This document shows, piece after piece, positions 12,184-24,373 of a stretch of 64,000 bases of DNA (its first letter is position 1; every line of letters begins with the position of its first letter). The notes beneath the pieces are model-generated. The model saw nothing but the letters and a program-made list of their open reading frames with translations. It searched no databases and was not told where the DNA came from. The position numbers and the translations under genes are program-made. This stretch comes from Nemania diffusa (Eukaryota > Ascomycota > Sordariomycetes > Xylariales > Xylariaceae), in assembly GCA_038501195.1 (NCBI GenBank), contig JBBPUQ010000005.1:4836001-4900000 (forward strand), read 5' to 3'.

Positions 12184-15100
12184 ATGGCGGGCCCGAAAAA
12201 GAAGAAGTCGAAACCAGCTGCAAATCCAGCTCGCGGCTTTGCTACCACGTCTGTCGCCTCGAAACCCCGAGTCGAGACCACCGCTCCCGCCCAGACACCT
12301 CCGAGTGGCCTCATCGCGCCCGAATCGTCGAATACTTCTGCCATAGCAAAACCCGATGCCTCTTTGGCAGCTCCATCAGCTCCTCAATCGGACCACATCG
12401 CTCCTCACGCCCAGCCAGAACCCGCGCTAAGCCCCGAGGAGTTCGAGAGACGGCTCGAAGAATCAGAGCTGCAATTGCTGGTCGAGAAACACTCTCAGAA
12501 GGTTAAACGGGATGCTACCCGTCAGAAGGCCCGCCTCGATACCGACCGACGACTGTTGCGAGGGCAAGCCGAACCCCTGAATACGAGAAAGTGGCTGCCC
12601 CAGGAGCTCATGGACCAGATTCTCGACTTGATCCACGCTGAAACCCGCTTCGCCGCCTCTTCTCTTGCATCAGAACGCCCGCCTGGCGAGAAGATGCCCT
12701 CCGAGGAGGATCTGACCATGAGATTGTGGACGCTGCAGCAGACCCTGGAAAGCCTCTCTTTCTCCCCCGACAAGATTGACGCCGTGCTGCAATACGTGCT
12801 AGAACTAGGCCCGGGCATATCGAGCGCCAGTCGAGACTACATTTGGGGCTTAGAAGAGGCTTTGGACTGGCTCGCGAGGTCATGCAGCCGCGACGAGCTG
12901 CGTGATTATGACTACAGGGGTGGTAAACCCCCCAAATCACAGCCAGGTATGTCCCTCTACCCTACTCTACTCGCCTCGGCCCATTCGTTTGAGAACTATG
13001 TCACCTGACCATGTCCGTCGGTAGACACGCCGTATGATAGCCCTTTACCCTCGGGCGCGAACACTCCACGCCCTGGCGAAGTCGGCGGGCCAGGAAAACA
13101 TGCTAGCTCGAGGAATTCCTTGGCTCACTTACAGCCCTCGCGTGCTGGGACTCCCAAAAAGGTGCGAGTCACCTGCGATGAGGATTTTGAACCCGATGAT
13201 TTGATACCAGCATATCTCGAAACCATGGACAAGCTCTTTTGGCTACAACGGCCGAGACAGAGCACTAAGAAACCTAATGGACCTAAGAACCGGCCCGCCA
13301 TTTCTCGCAAAGGCCAACCCTCGAGCTCAGAATCGGCCGACTTGGAGGAGGCCAAGTTGATAGCCAAGGTTGACCGCATCGAGCAGGATGTCCTATTTGA
13401 CAAGCCCCTTGCGGAGCACCTGTGGCGAAATCGCCGGATCGAACTCGAGAAAGAATTTGCATCCAATGCAAGAAAAGCCGAGCAAGACAAGGAGCGCGAG
13501 CGGGAGCTAGAGAAGGAACTAGAAAAGGAGAGGGGTGATCTAGACCAATCGAGCGAGTCTGACGAGGACGATGATATCGCGAAAGAGGCCAAGAGAATAG
13601 CAGCTGAAGTTCTCGAAGAGGACAGCGGTGATGACCTAGCAGATCTGTTTGCAAGCTTGCCTGTTCAGGAGACCGATGCCACGGGTAAGACGAGCACTGT
13701 CATCAATGGTGCGAATGGCGTCAAGGTCACAATTCGTGATTTTGGTAAGTGGGCGGGCGTGAGTCCTACGAGAGCTTTAGAAGAGGCTTGTCGATCAAGG
13801 TATATTATTGTATATGTAGTGGCAGCGCGCCATAATACACCGCCCATGCTTACACCTTCACAGAGATTCCGCAGTGAAAATTGCCTACACTCTCGTATCT
13901 GAAAACTCCTATTCCAATCGTCATATGGTGTCCATACACTGGTCCAAGTCACAAGAATCACCTCCCGTTCCCGAGATTCCATGCATAGAACAGGCCATAT
14001 TCCCACAGTATTTCTCTTTCAAGATGACCACCGTCTCGACACCTGACCCGAAGCAATCGGAAGCCTATGTCGCCACTGTGGCCATGTTTGCCATTTTCGG
14101 ATCTACCAAAGAAGAGAAGATATTCTTGCGGTTGCCTGCCGTGTGGAGAGAGCTGTGGTCCGAGTTTGCCGAGGACCGGAAGAACCAAGCAGACGCCGCC
14201 GACAGGATCGCCATCAAAGGACTCCGCGCCATAATCCGCCAAAAACAGGATCAGGAACTCGAAGACGGTGTTCTGCTGCAGGGTGCATTCCGCGGTCGGG
14301 CTTCCCAGCGTGCCTCGAAGGACAGTGGTGACGACTCTACTATTGACCGATCGGGTGCTCACGCATTCGGACCTGAGTATTACCAAAGAATTTGGTATGA
14401 CAAAGCCAGCACACCCCGGTTCCAGGCCATGCTCGTAAGTCCCATGCTGTCACTGCCGGTCTAGTCTAGGGGTTGCACATCTAACACAGCATGGCAGCAA
14501 TCGCGAATGCAGCTACCTATGTGGCAGTTCAGGCAGGAAGTATTAGAGACCGTGGAGCGCGAGCAGGTAGTCATCGTTTGTGGCGAGACTGGATGGTAAG
14601 AGAACTTGGCATCGTGAAGGGTATGTGGCTAACGGGAGAATAAAGCGGCAAGAGTACCCAGGTCCCGTCCTTCCTGCTGGAGCACCAATTGTCTCTGGGA
14701 CGGCCGTGTAAGATCTACTGCACGGAGCCTCGTCGTATATCTGCCATCTCGCTAGCCCGTCGTGTGAGTGAAGAGCTCGGCGAAGGGAGAGGCGATGTTG
14801 GTACGGCGAGATCCCTCGTAGGCTACTCGATTCGACTCGAATCCAACACCTCCAAGGAGACGCGGCTGGTGTATGCAACGACGGGTATTGTCATGCGCAT
14901 GCTTGAGGGGTCCAACGAGCTCCGGGAGATTACGCATCTTGTTCTTGACGAGGTTCACGAGCGCACGATCGACTCGGATTTTCTCTTAATTGTCTTGAAG
15001 AAGCTCCTTGAGAAGAGGGAGGATCTTAAGGTGGTATTGATGTCAGCCACCGTCGACGCGGAGAGGTTTTCCAATTACTTAGGACGTGCGCCGGTCTTGA

Positions 15101-17173
15101 ACGTTCCGGGCCGCACATTTCCCGTGCAGGTTAAATACCTCGAGGATGCCCTTGAGATTACGGGTTATACGCTTAGCCAGCAAGGCCACGAAAAGATGAC
15201 AGACTTAGACGATGACCCTATTGAAGACGAAAATGATTCATCGACAACGCAGAAGGCCGCGAAAGACCTGCGCCAATACTCGGCCAAGACGCGCAGCACC
15301 CTTGCGCAGATAGACGAGTACCAGATCGAATTTGATCTGATTGCACAGCTAATTAGACAAATCGCAGTCGATCCCATGTACATTAACTACAGCAGAGCTA
15401 TCCTCGTGTTCTTACCCGGCATAGCAGACATTAGAACTCTCAATGACCTTTTGTTGGGTGATCCGTTCTTCCAGAGGAATTGGGAGGTGTATCCCCTGCA
15501 CTCGACTATTGCTACCGAGGACCAGGAGCGCGCATTTCTCGTTCCGCCGGACGGGGTGAGGAAGATTGTCCTAGCCACAAATATTGCCGAGACGGGTATC
15601 ACCATTCCTGACGTGACCTGCGTCATCGATACCGGAAAGCATCGCGAAATGCGATTCGATGAGAGGCGGCAACTCTCCCGGCTTATCGACACCTTCATCT
15701 CGAGGGCGAACGCTAAGCAGCGACGTGGTAGAGCTGGCCGAGTTCAGGAAGGGCTGTGCTTTCACATGTTCACCAAATATCGACATGATCAGCTCATGAG
15801 CGACCAGCAGACCCCGGAGATGCTGCGCCTGTCGTTGCAGGACCTAGCCATCCGCGTCAAGATCTGCAAAATTGGGGGAATCGAAGAAACTCTCGGACAA
15901 GCCCTCGATGCACCATCGGCGAAAAACATTCGCCGGGCCATCGATGCCCTGGTCGACGTGCGCGCCCTCACTGCCGCCGAGGACCTCACCCCGCTTGGGC
16001 ATCAGCTAGCTAGGCTGCCTCTCGACGTTTTCCTAGGGAAACTCATCCTGCAAGGGACTATCTTCAAGTGCTTGGATATGGCCATTACCGTGGCCGCTAT
16101 TCTCTCATCTAAGTCGCCATTCACCGCGCCGTTCGGGCAGCGCACGCAGGCGGACCAGGCCAGGAAGGGGTTCAAGAGGGCCGATTCCGACCTCCTCACC
16201 GTGTACAACGCCTACCTGAGTTGGAAAAAAGTCTGCCAGACGACGAGCCACGACTTCCAGTACTGTAAAAAGAATTACTTATCATCACAAACGCTGTCGA
16301 ATATTGAAGACTTGAAGGGCCAGCTCCTCGTGTCCCTAGTTGACGCCGGTTTCCTGCAGCTGACGCAAGACGAACGAAACCAGCTGAACCGACTTCGGTA
16401 CTCGAGCCGGCGGAGGCAATTCTTCGACCTGCCGCAACGCGTCAACATCAACAGCGACAACGACCTCATCACCAGCGCCGTCATCGCCTGGAGCTTCTAC
16501 CCCAAGCTCCTGCTGCGCGAGAACAAGGGCTTCCGGAACGTCGGGAACAACCAGAGCATCAGCTTGCACCCGTCGAGCGTGAACAAGGGCAACCCCGAGC
16601 TGAGATGGCTGTCCTACTACCACATCATGCAGTCGAAACAGTAGGTTCTGGTTATATGCCCTCGTGTTTTCCGGTTTCTCGGTTTGTGCTATTGTGTTGG
16701 TGGTTAGCTGCTTACGATTTCATCGCGACAGATTCCTTAACGCCCACGAGACGACCGCTGTGGAGACTTTTGCCATCGCGTTGCTCTGCGGCGATGTTCG
16801 CATTGATGTAAGCGCGCTCGTTCCGTTCCGTTCCGTCCTAAGACACCCAAGGCTATATTACCTACTACCGTTCCATCCCGTTCCGTCCCATCCATGCCGC
16901 CCGACTTACCTCCCCATAAAAGCACGTACTATGCTAACTCAAACTCCTTAATCATCGCAGATGCACGCAGGCGTAGTCGTCCTCGACGGGAACCGCGCCC
17001 GCTTCAGCGTCTCGGACTGGAAGACCCTCCTCGTCGTCAAGACGCTGCGCGCACGCCTCCGCGACATCCTCACCCGCTCCTTCAAGAACCCTGGGAAACT
17101 CCTCTCCGCGCAGCAGGAGAAGTGGCTGGACGTCTGGCAGGGGATTTTCTCTCAGGACTTTGGCAGGGTTTAG
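12184..17173 (+). CDS. DEAH-box ATP-dependent RNA helicase (YLR419W/DHX29-DHX57 type)
   Basis: Seven exons: 12184-12946, 13025-13799, 13864-14434, 14498-14595, 14646-16640, 16732-16807 and 16961-17173, giving 1496 residues. The N-terminal third has a basic start, a UBA-like helical stretch (about residues 170-210) and a Glu/Lys-rich coiled region. Helicase motifs follow: P-loop GETGCGKST (about 732-740, built across the fourth intron), DEVHERT (about 837), SAT (about 867), ATNIAETGITIPD and QRRGRAGR (about 1093). HA2 and OB-fold regions follow and the protein ends with a conserved tail. Size and layout match the fungal YLR419W / S. pombe ucp12 group, related to animal DHX29 and DHX57. A role in translation or ribosome-associated RNA remodelling is inferred from the family only. 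Confidence 0.9.
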
Positions 17174-17657
17174 GACTTGCTCTTGGACTTGCTCTTGGAC
17201 ACCTAGATAATTATCGAACTGGGGAATCCTGATTGTATTCCGCCATTTGGAGGGAGTGAAAAGTGGACCTGCATAGGTAGGTGAGACAGCAGCACGAGGG
17301 AGTCTCGCCTTCGATAATATCTGTATACATGCACGCCGCATGTGTGGTAGGAGTTTTTTTAAATACGTTGTCATTCGACAGCTAGGTACCGGATACGTAA
17401 CATACATACAGTATCTTGTCCTAGGCTCGTTGCGAGCAATCCGTAGCGGGAATAAATGCTAATCGCCTTTGACTCAGCCTCCCTTTTATGCCCGGAAGAA
17501 ATGCCAATTCACCTTGGGATTTCTTCTTTCCTTTTTCTTCTTCTTCTCGTCATAGGTCGTGTGAACAGCTCGTCTTGTAATGCGTACCAACCATCCCCAT
17601 TAATGCATGTTTACATATCATCCTACGCCTGCTACTCTGGGGTATTAATTTGCCTAT
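17174..17657. other. convergent 3' region
   Basis: The gap lies between two convergent genes, the helicase and PRP24. It should hold both terminators. No coding signal is seen. Confidence 0.5.
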
Positions 17658-20600
17658 CTATTTAGGTCCGCTCTCCTTCTCCTTTTTAGCCACAGCCACA
17701 AATCCTATTCCGCCCCGTCTTGTACCTCCTCGGCCGAGCACAGGTCTCCGCACGGCTGGCGGCGGCGGTATCCAAGGCTTGGGGGGCGCTTTGGGGGTAT
17801 CAGCCGCTTGCTGCTGTTGCTGCTGCTGTTGCTCGCTTTTTTCCTTGAATAGTTCCTTGACGCTGCCGGTTCGGAGCTTGTGGCCGGGGGTTATCTCAAA
17901 CCCCTCGAGACCTAGTGCGGCTCGTCCGGCCGCCGACGCATCGGTAAATTCCACAATGGCGCCGGCGTGATCTGGCCGTAGGACGACCTTAATGATAGAC
18001 CCGTGTGTCTCTGCAAGAGCGCGGATGCGGGAGCTGTTGACAGTATCGGGAACGTCTAGGATGGCCATGGTACGTTCCTGGATCTCGGACGGCGTGGGGG
18101 TGTGCTCGTTTTGTTTCTTGTCTCCTGGTTCATCGATCATCGCTATGTCGCCGTCTCCCGAAGGGGCTGGGGATGAGGTAGCCGAGTCGTGATCACCCTT
18201 GCTGGTGGCTAGGGGTCGAAAGTTCGTATCCTTGCAAAGCTCAACCTCGAGAAGCTGAGACTTGAACTTCGTCTTGTCTAGCTGGAGAGCATTCTCGGCC
18301 TGCTCCTTGGTTTCAAAGACGACAAAGGCGGTGCCGACGTGATGCCCGCTTAGGTTAGTCAGGAGACGGATTGTTACCACCTTGCCATATTTACCGAAGA
18401 TGCTGCGGAGGTCATTTTCCTGTGTCGCGGGATGAACCCCCTTGACACGAAGCTCGCGTCCCTCGGCGAGGGCACCTTCGCGATCCTTTTTATGAGAAGG
18501 ATCAGAAAACTTGGCTTGCAGTTTGTACTTGCCCTCTAACATCGTCCCATCCATTAATGTGGCTTTATAGGCAGCGTCAGAACTTCGGAAGGAGACATAG
18601 CAGAAGCGACGGTGAGTGTTGTACTTCAACGACGGCCACCGTATATTAAACACATCGCCACACTCCTGGAAGAGGCGCCGAATATAAGCTTCATCTGCAG
18701 TGGGGGGGTAGTTCGAGACAAAGAGCGTCAAGCGTATGCCTAATTTGACGCTCAGTTGTGACTGATGAAAATATTTTTGGTCACGCAAAACTGCCGAGTC
18801 AGCATCTTCGGAGGATCTAAATTCGATCAAGGCAGACGAAGACTTGTTGTCGGCTTCCTTGCAGAGGATCAAGTTGTTGATGTGGCCATACTCTTTGAAA
18901 TATCGCCGAATGGCCGTCTGCGTAACGTCAGGAGGTAGATTAGTGACCATGACAGACGTATTTTCGCGATCGCGCTTGAGTTTCGCTCCGTGCGCGTCGG
19001 TCTCGCCAGTATGTGTTTCCGTGCTCTTGGCCCTCTTACTCGCTGTCTCCCCAGCCTCCCCAGCCACCTCGCCAGTCTCATCCCGTTTCCTCTTGCCACT
19101 TGACGGCGAGCCAGGTGCTGTAGCCTCTTGCGCCGAGTGAACAACGACGTTCATTTGGGTGTGGTTTGTCTCAGTCCCGGCCCCGGTCTCAGTCTCGGGT
19201 TGGATAGTATAGGCAGCAGCGGCGGCATTCTCGCGAGCACGGCGCTTGGCGACGACTCGCCGAGTCTTGTGAACGGCGTCCAGAGCGTAGTGTAGCGCAT
19301 CTGGCTGCTCGTAGTCATTGCAATGCTGAAGATAAACCTCCATGACGCGTTCTGGCCAATCGAGTGTCTTCTGCGTTAGGGCACGCTGGAGAACGCCGGT
19401 AGCTAAAGCGGGCGTGCGCGCAGTTTTAGCGCTCATGGATGGCGTGGGCGGTGTCGGGCTCGGCGCCTTGGGCCTTGAAGCGTAGATAACCATTTCCCAG
19501 AGATAGTAATTGAGCCAAAAATCATAGCTGTTGGCCAGCAGGGATTGGTGCGCCATACGGTCCCAGTGATTTCTCGCGGCATCAACGTCGCCCTTAACCT
19601 CGGTGAGGAACTGGATCAGTATACGCTCCAGCCGGAAATTGGGGTCGCCCTGATAGGCATCCTTGTAGAGACGCTTGCCCCAGAGGTCGACGTCCTCGAG
19701 AGCGGCGAGTAGACCGACCTCGGCGACGTCGGCAGCATCCTCGGGCGCATTAGGGTCCATGGCGGTGCGCTTGAGAAAGCCGCACCAGGCGGTGTACATA
19801 TCAAGGACACTCGTCATGCCATTCTTATCCAGAGCCTTCGTGTTGGTAGCGGCGTGTTTGATAGATTCGACGTTGTGAAAGGACCAACCAGCGTCCTCGG
19901 CAGTTAAGATATATCTCGACCAGAGCGGCCCAGACGAGGGGCAGTGCTTGGTAGCGCGCTTGAAGAAATCAAGCATGTTGGGGAGTGGCGTATAGAGAGA
20001 AGGGTAGGTCTTGATCTGGCGATGAACGCTTGAAAGGTAGACGGCGCAATTATTCCAGATATCGTCGTCGAAGGCGAAGAGGCCGGTGAGGGCGCGGGCG
20101 TAGAGGCCGAGGCCGAGAGGGAGGGCGAAGGGATCATGGTGTTGTTGCTGCTGCTGCTGCTGCTGGCGTTGGTGTTGGTGTTGTTGGTGTTGTTGTTGTT
20201 GTTGTTGTTGTTCGTGGTGATGGTAAGCGAGAGTGGTCTGGGCCATCTCCCAGTCGAGGTACTGGCGCATGGCGGTCTTCTCAGCTTCGCGGTCTTCGGC
20301 GCGTTGGGCACGGGCGAGGTCGAGCTCGTGGGATTCGCGTAGCTCGTAGGCGGCCTTGGCATCGCGGGCGGTGCGGGTGACGTCCTGGAACTCGTGCTCG
20401 TAGGCGGCGTTGTTGTAGGTGGTCAGGAACTCGGAAAACATCTGCGAGGTCTGATCCCAGGTGGTATGGGGTACCTGCAGGCGGTCGCGGAAGAGGTGAG
20501 AGATGCGCTTGACGCCGCTCGGGGTGCGCGTGCGCGCCAGCTGCTCGAGCTCGATGGCGACCCAGCGGTCCCAGAACAGGTGGCTGTCGGCGATGCGGAA

Positions 20601-20960
20601 CTTGGTGGCATTGTAGCCGTCGCTCCAGAGGCTCAGCGCGGCGTCAAAGGAGAAGAGGTCGCGGCCAAGCTGTCGCTCCTCGTCGGTCCACGGAGACGCC
20701 GACGGCCATGCTGAAGACGACGCCGAAGACGACGACGACGTAGAGGTCGAGACCGGTGCCGAGGCTGGCGACTGGCACTCGGCGAAGAGCGACCAGAAGT
20801 ATTCGCAGTAGGCTAGCCAGAGACGCAGACTGGAGGGCTCGTCGCCGAGGGCAGCCTTGAAGAGCTCGACGACCTTAACACGGGCCTCGAGGTCTGCGAC
20901 GTGTCGGCGCTGCTCTTCGATGTAGGCTAGCCAGCTGTCCTCGCCTATGGGATTGGCCAT
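17658..20960 (-). CDS. prp24: U4/U6 snRNA-associated splicing factor PRP24 (SART3-like)
   Basis: Single-exon gene of 1100 residues. The product reanneals U4 and U6 snRNA after splicing. The N-terminal half (to about 560) is HAT-repeat-like, with W/Y-rich helical pairs such as LWLAYCEYFWSLF and NHWDRMAHQSLL. Four RRMs follow: about 666-735 (SVMVTNLPPDVT), 744-815 (LTLFVSNYPPTADEAYIRRL), 835-905 (ELRVKGVHPATQENDL) and 964-1030 (AILDVPDTVNSSRI). The tail is Pro/Gly-rich and ends GRGGTRRGGIGFVA, a candidate LSm-binding end. A Gln/His-rich low-complexity insert interrupts the HAT region near residues 250-275, and a second Gln run lies close to the C-terminus. HAT plus four RRMs is the general SART3/Prp24 plan in filamentous fungi. 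Confidence 0.9.
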   Translation of the reverse strand: MANPIGEDSWLAYIEEQRRHVADLEARVKVVELFKAALGDEPSSLRLWLAYCEYFWSLFAECQSPASAPVSTSTSSSSSASSSAWPSASPWTDEERQLGRDLFSFDAALSLWSDGYNATKFRIADSHLFWDRWVAIELEQLARTRTPSGVKRISHLFRDRLQVPHTTWDQTSQMFSEFLTTYNNAAYEHEFQDVTRTARDAKAAYELRESHELDLARAQRAEDREAEKTAMRQYLDWEMAQTTLAYHHHEQQQQQQQHQQHQHQRQQQQQQQQHHDPFALPLGLGLYARALTGLFAFDDDIWNNCAVYLSSVHRQIKTYPSLYTPLPNMLDFFKRATKHCPSSGPLWSRYILTAEDAGWSFHNVESIKHAATNTKALDKNGMTSVLDMYTAWCGFLKRTAMDPNAPEDAADVAEVGLLAALEDVDLWGKRLYKDAYQGDPNFRLERILIQFLTEVKGDVDAARNHWDRMAHQSLLANSYDFWLNYYLWEMVIYASRPKAPSPTPPTPSMSAKTARTPALATGVLQRALTQKTLDWPERVMEVYLQHCNDYEQPDALHYALDAVHKTRRVVAKRRARENAAAAAYTIQPETETGAGTETNHTQMNVVVHSAQEATAPGSPSSGKRKRDETGEVAGEAGETASKRAKSTETHTGETDAHGAKLKRDRENTSVMVTNLPPDVTQTAIRRYFKEYGHINNLILCKEADNKSSSALIEFRSSEDADSAVLRDQKYFHQSQLSVKLGIRLTLFVSNYPPTADEAYIRRLFQECGDVFNIRWPSLKYNTHRRFCYVSFRSSDAAYKATLMDGTMLEGKYKLQAKFSDPSHKKDREGALAEGRELRVKGVHPATQENDLRSIFGKYGKVVTIRLLTNLSGHHVGTAFVVFETKEQAENALQLDKTKFKSQLLEVELCKDTNFRPLATSKGDHDSATSSPAPSGDGDIAMIDEPGDKKQNEHTPTPSEIQERTMAILDVPDTVNSSRIRALAETHGSIIKVVLRPDHAGAIVEFTDASAAGRAALGLEGFEITPGHKLRTGSVKELFKEKSEQQQQQQQQAADTPKAPPKPWIPPPPAVRRPVLGRGGTRRGGIGFVAVAKKEKESGPK
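20140..20216 (-). repeat. CAG/CAA trinucleotide tract in PRP24
   Basis: Imperfect CAG/CAA/CAC run encoding a Gln/His-rich stretch inside the HAT-repeat half of PRP24. A length-variable tract is expected here. Confidence 0.85.
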
Positions 20961-22555
20961 GATGCTGGTGTTGCTCGTGTTGCTGGTGCGAACGTGGGCC
21001 TGAGGATGATCGTCGTCATGTGTAGGTGTGTGTACACGAGGGCGGGTCTGTGTAGGAGTGGCTAGAGGGCGAGGTATGGACTAGGCATGGACCGGACCGG
21101 ACTGGACTTGGACTGGATCGGGGTTGATGAGGCGAAGGTGGTGGGTATCTTTCCCGGTTTCCTCTCTTCTGATCTCCCTTCTCTTATTATCGTATTCGAG
21201 CAGACCAACGAACGAAAGAACGAACGAACAAACCAGTAATCAAACGAGCGAGCGAATCAATCAATTAATTAATCACAATCAATGAGTGAGAAAGTAAGGA
21301 AGCAAGGAATAAAGTAGTATAGTGAGAGAGGAAGTAAATACGTAAATGAGCAAACGAGTGGTCAGAGGAAAGAAAAAGTGGTGTCGCTACAACTGCACCG
21401 GACCATGTTCTGGTTGTCGGCGCCTTACTCCGAAATACGTATCTAGACGTTGGAGAGACGAACGACGGATTGGATGCCTTGGCAGACGCGCAGCGCATAT
21501 AGAAGAGCAGGTATTTGTGCGTGTAAAGAGGTATGTGTACAGACGTTTACAGAGTACGTATGTGTATGTGTATATGTTTTTTTTTTTACTGCCGACTTGT
21601 TCAGTCTTGTCGTTTTGGGTGCGGTTGGCAAGTCGCGTGCGGATGGGTACGGTAGGTACGGTAGGTACATGTCGGCAGGGAACATGTCAGCTTCAGCTTA
21701 CATAGGTAGGTAGGTATAGCCTGGAGCCTGTAGGTAAGGGAAGTGCACCTAACAGTAGAATGACAGGTAGGCAGGTAGCCAAGACTTCAGTATTCTATTA
21801 GACTTGCCTACTTTCCTCAGGTACCTACAAGTACTTGCCTACTTACCTAAGGCTACCTCCTAGTCGTAGAATAGGTAGGTGCCTATATTAAGTACCTCCG
21901 ACTCTATAAGTGGGTACATAAATGGAGTCTATGACTGGGGCCTACAACATGGACCCCTGCTCTCTCCGCAACCTCCCAGCATTAATCGACTGACTCTTAC
22001 ATCATCATACCTTATACCCGGATATAGAATATCTACATACCTAGTACATACGTATGAGTACCTATTTTAGCTAGATTTCTATGCCTCATATATGCATTAT
22101 CTGCTTTTACAAAGATCCTGTTTACACAAGAGTTATCTACTATTAAACGACACAACATTGGAACACAAAGAGTTTCTGTAAGAACGGCTTTATTCACGAG
22201 TAGCCATACAATTAGTGGTAGGAATAGCAAAACAAGCGCATTCATTCAATTGATGTGCTTTCATCAGCTGCTTTGTCAAGACTTAGATGAACAATCACCT
22301 AGTGTTGATGATTATTCCGTTGCCAAGACCGACGAGCTTCATTAAATACAGATGTTTTCCCTTCCAGCTTACAAGTCCTGTCCAGTTCTCCGCCAGCCAC
22401 ACATTAGATCACGCTTCATACTTCCTGCGAGTTACAGCCGGTTTTATATTGCATGTGAGAAGAAAGCGTACAGCGGCACGTAGACAGACAGGCATTGCCA
22501 GTTTGTTGAACAGGAAAGAAAACCACACAACCTACCATAGACCATCGATATCAAG
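20961..22555. promoter_or_regulatory. divergent promoter region PRP24 / RING protein
   Basis: 1.6 kb between divergent start codons. It has a CGAA/GAAC repeat tract near 21205-21235, a T-run near 21576-21588 and many short TAGGTA/TACCTA units between 21640 and 21900. Open frames here are simple-sequence products. No gene is recognised. Confidence 0.5.
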
Positions 22556-24373
22556 ATGGACGAACCCATTGCCGTCCAACGGCGTTCGCCGACGTTCGCC
22601 AGCTTCCCCATCCTTCGCACCGTCCTGTTCCTTGCAGGCTTTGATCTGGAAACGGCGCTTGATCCATATCGGCGAGGCGTCGCGATAGTCAACACAACGC
22701 GAGCACGGTTCCACGACATTTGCATAGGAACATTCCCTGACACCTCCAGCACACGAGGCATTATCTCTTCGAGTTTTATGGAGCTCGTCGTAGGCTCCTG
22801 CATCGTCGGCGTCGTGGCATATCTTGTGAGTATTTTCCATGCGCATCCGCAGGGCGAGTCTTATCAACCCGGCCTAGGTTTAGGTCTACAGATTGAGGCC
22901 CCTATCCTGGCCGCATTTTTCACCCTTTTCGCTCTGATCACGGCCATGTACACCTCACTCGCCATCTCTGAGACGCCAGACTCTAACCTCACGAGATTTC
23001 TGAACGAGACCTTTCCCCCCCTCGAGCGCTGTGCTATTTGCCAAGAGGAAGATGAAAATGAGCCCATTATTAATCTGCAGTGCTTTTCCGACGCCGAAGA
23101 GGCCGCGAATCCGCAGAGATCACTTCATTGGTTTCACGAGAACTGTATAGCAGCCTGGTGGTTGGAAAATGGTCATAGAGCTGGTATTTGCCCGCTCTGC
23201 TCTAAAGAGTCCGTGGCATTCCGTAGCCCAGCCGGGCCTCGTCACAGTTCGGCTTCCGCCATCGCATGGGCTACCCATTGTTTCTTTAGGTGCATACTTT
23301 TGTTTTTCGGCCACTTTGACTCGCATATATCCGGGGCGCGTCCGCGGCGCCCGTTCGTTCACGCTACTCCTTACGCCTTCGCGCTCACAAGAGGCGTTCT
23401 GGTGCTTTGTTTGCTGTTGCTCTCGCGGCTCGTCTTTGCCAGGATTCTCTACGTTTGCTATCTAGCACATCCCCGGTTGCTACAGATCTATGTGTACGGC
23501 GGCGTTCGCGAATATCTGTGTCGTCTCTGGTTGTTAGATCTCTATCCGGTTTCTCGATGGCCTATTCGCGACTACTTGTGTCCCGAGCTTCCCGGGTCGT
23601 TGCCAATCGACCCTCCTTCTCGGGGTGAGGGTTGGCGCTTGGGTATAACTGCCGCCGTCATTTCTTTCATTATCATTCACGGATGCGCTTTGCGGATTGC
23701 TGACGCTTTCTATAGCCGCTTCTCGCCTCGTCGATTTCATTCTCTCACAGGTAAGCGGACGAGGGACAGCAGCATCCTGCTCTTCAACTTCGCTGCGAGG
23801 ATAATTCAATGCTGGAGAAACTTTCGCGGTAATATTCTTCTATTCGCAGGAGTAGACAGCTATCTATTTCTCCAGCTTAGCCTTCTAGCGCTCACCCATG
23901 CCTTCCTTGCTAGCAAAGAGATTGCCTTTACTGAAACGGAGAGATGGCCCGACTGGATTATCTTTCTCGTTATAGTCATAGAGGCAACATGGCGGTTCTT
24001 GATCGCAACCGCTTTCTATGTTTTTGCCTACACCTATTTTGTTCCGTTCGTGCTATTGGTTCTCTCCGTTTTCTTACTTCCCCTGCTCCTAACAATATGG
24101 GATGAAATCTTCTGGCCTGTCCTTGGAATTATCTCGGCGTATAGCTTTGCAAAAGGTTTTGTTCCTGCCCTCGGATCTTGGTTTACTTCAGATATTCAAC
24201 TACCCATTCCTTACTTCGCTCCTGCTACTGTAACGGTACCTCGGTTGGAGCTGGGTGAGGGTGTCGAGTGGGCCTTGGTTATTATTTGCTCGTTTCCTGC
24301 AATACTAAGGATGCTACGCTTTGCGTGGTGTAATTCCCCGTCTCGAGTCAACGCTCCGCCTCATGATATTTGA
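22556..24373 (+). CDS. multi-pass membrane RING-H2 protein, putative E3 ubiquitin ligase
   Basis: A 605-residue uninterrupted frame. Two hydrophobic segments (about 75-95 and 116-137) precede a RING-like finger: C159-x2-C162, C176, H191, H194, C197, then C212-x2-C215. Ligand order fits a RING-H2 (C3H2C3) finger, but 14 residues lie between the third Cys and the first His, more than in a canonical RING. After the finger there are at least five more hydrophobic segments (about 280-305, 360-385, 430-450, 465-500, 505-530 and near the C-terminus). A membrane-embedded E3 ligase is therefore likely; the substrate and compartment are unknown. Overall the protein is not one I recognise as a named family member. 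Confidence 0.75.
   Translation: MDEPIAVQRRSPTFASFPILRTVLFLAGFDLETALDPYRRGVAIVNTTRARFHDICIGTFPDTSSTRGIISSSFMELVVGSCIVGVVAYLVSIFHAHPQGESYQPGLGLGLQIEAPILAAFFTLFALITAMYTSLAISETPDSNLTRFLNETFPPLERCAICQEEDENEPIINLQCFSDAEEAANPQRSLHWFHENCIAAWWLENGHRAGICPLCSKESVAFRSPAGPRHSSASAIAWATHCFFRCILLFFGHFDSHISGARPRRPFVHATPYAFALTRGVLVLCLLLLSRLVFARILYVCYLAHPRLLQIYVYGGVREYLCRLWLLDLYPVSRWPIRDYLCPELPGSLPIDPPSRGEGWRLGITAAVISFIIIHGCALRIADAFYSRFSPRRFHSLTGKRTRDSSILLFNFAARIIQCWRNFRGNILLFAGVDSYLFLQLSLLALTHAFLASKEIAFTETERWPDWIIFLVIVIEATWRFLIATAFYVFAYTYFVPFVLLVLSVFLLPLLLTIWDEIFWPVLGIISAYSFAKGFVPALGSWFTSDIQLPIPYFAPATVTVPRLELGEGVEWALVIICSFPAILRMLRFAWCNSPSRVNAPPHDI

Noticed and set aside
20136..20342. Leucine-rich small frame on the plus strand
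   Set aside because: Antisense reading of the CAG/CAA tract in PRP24.
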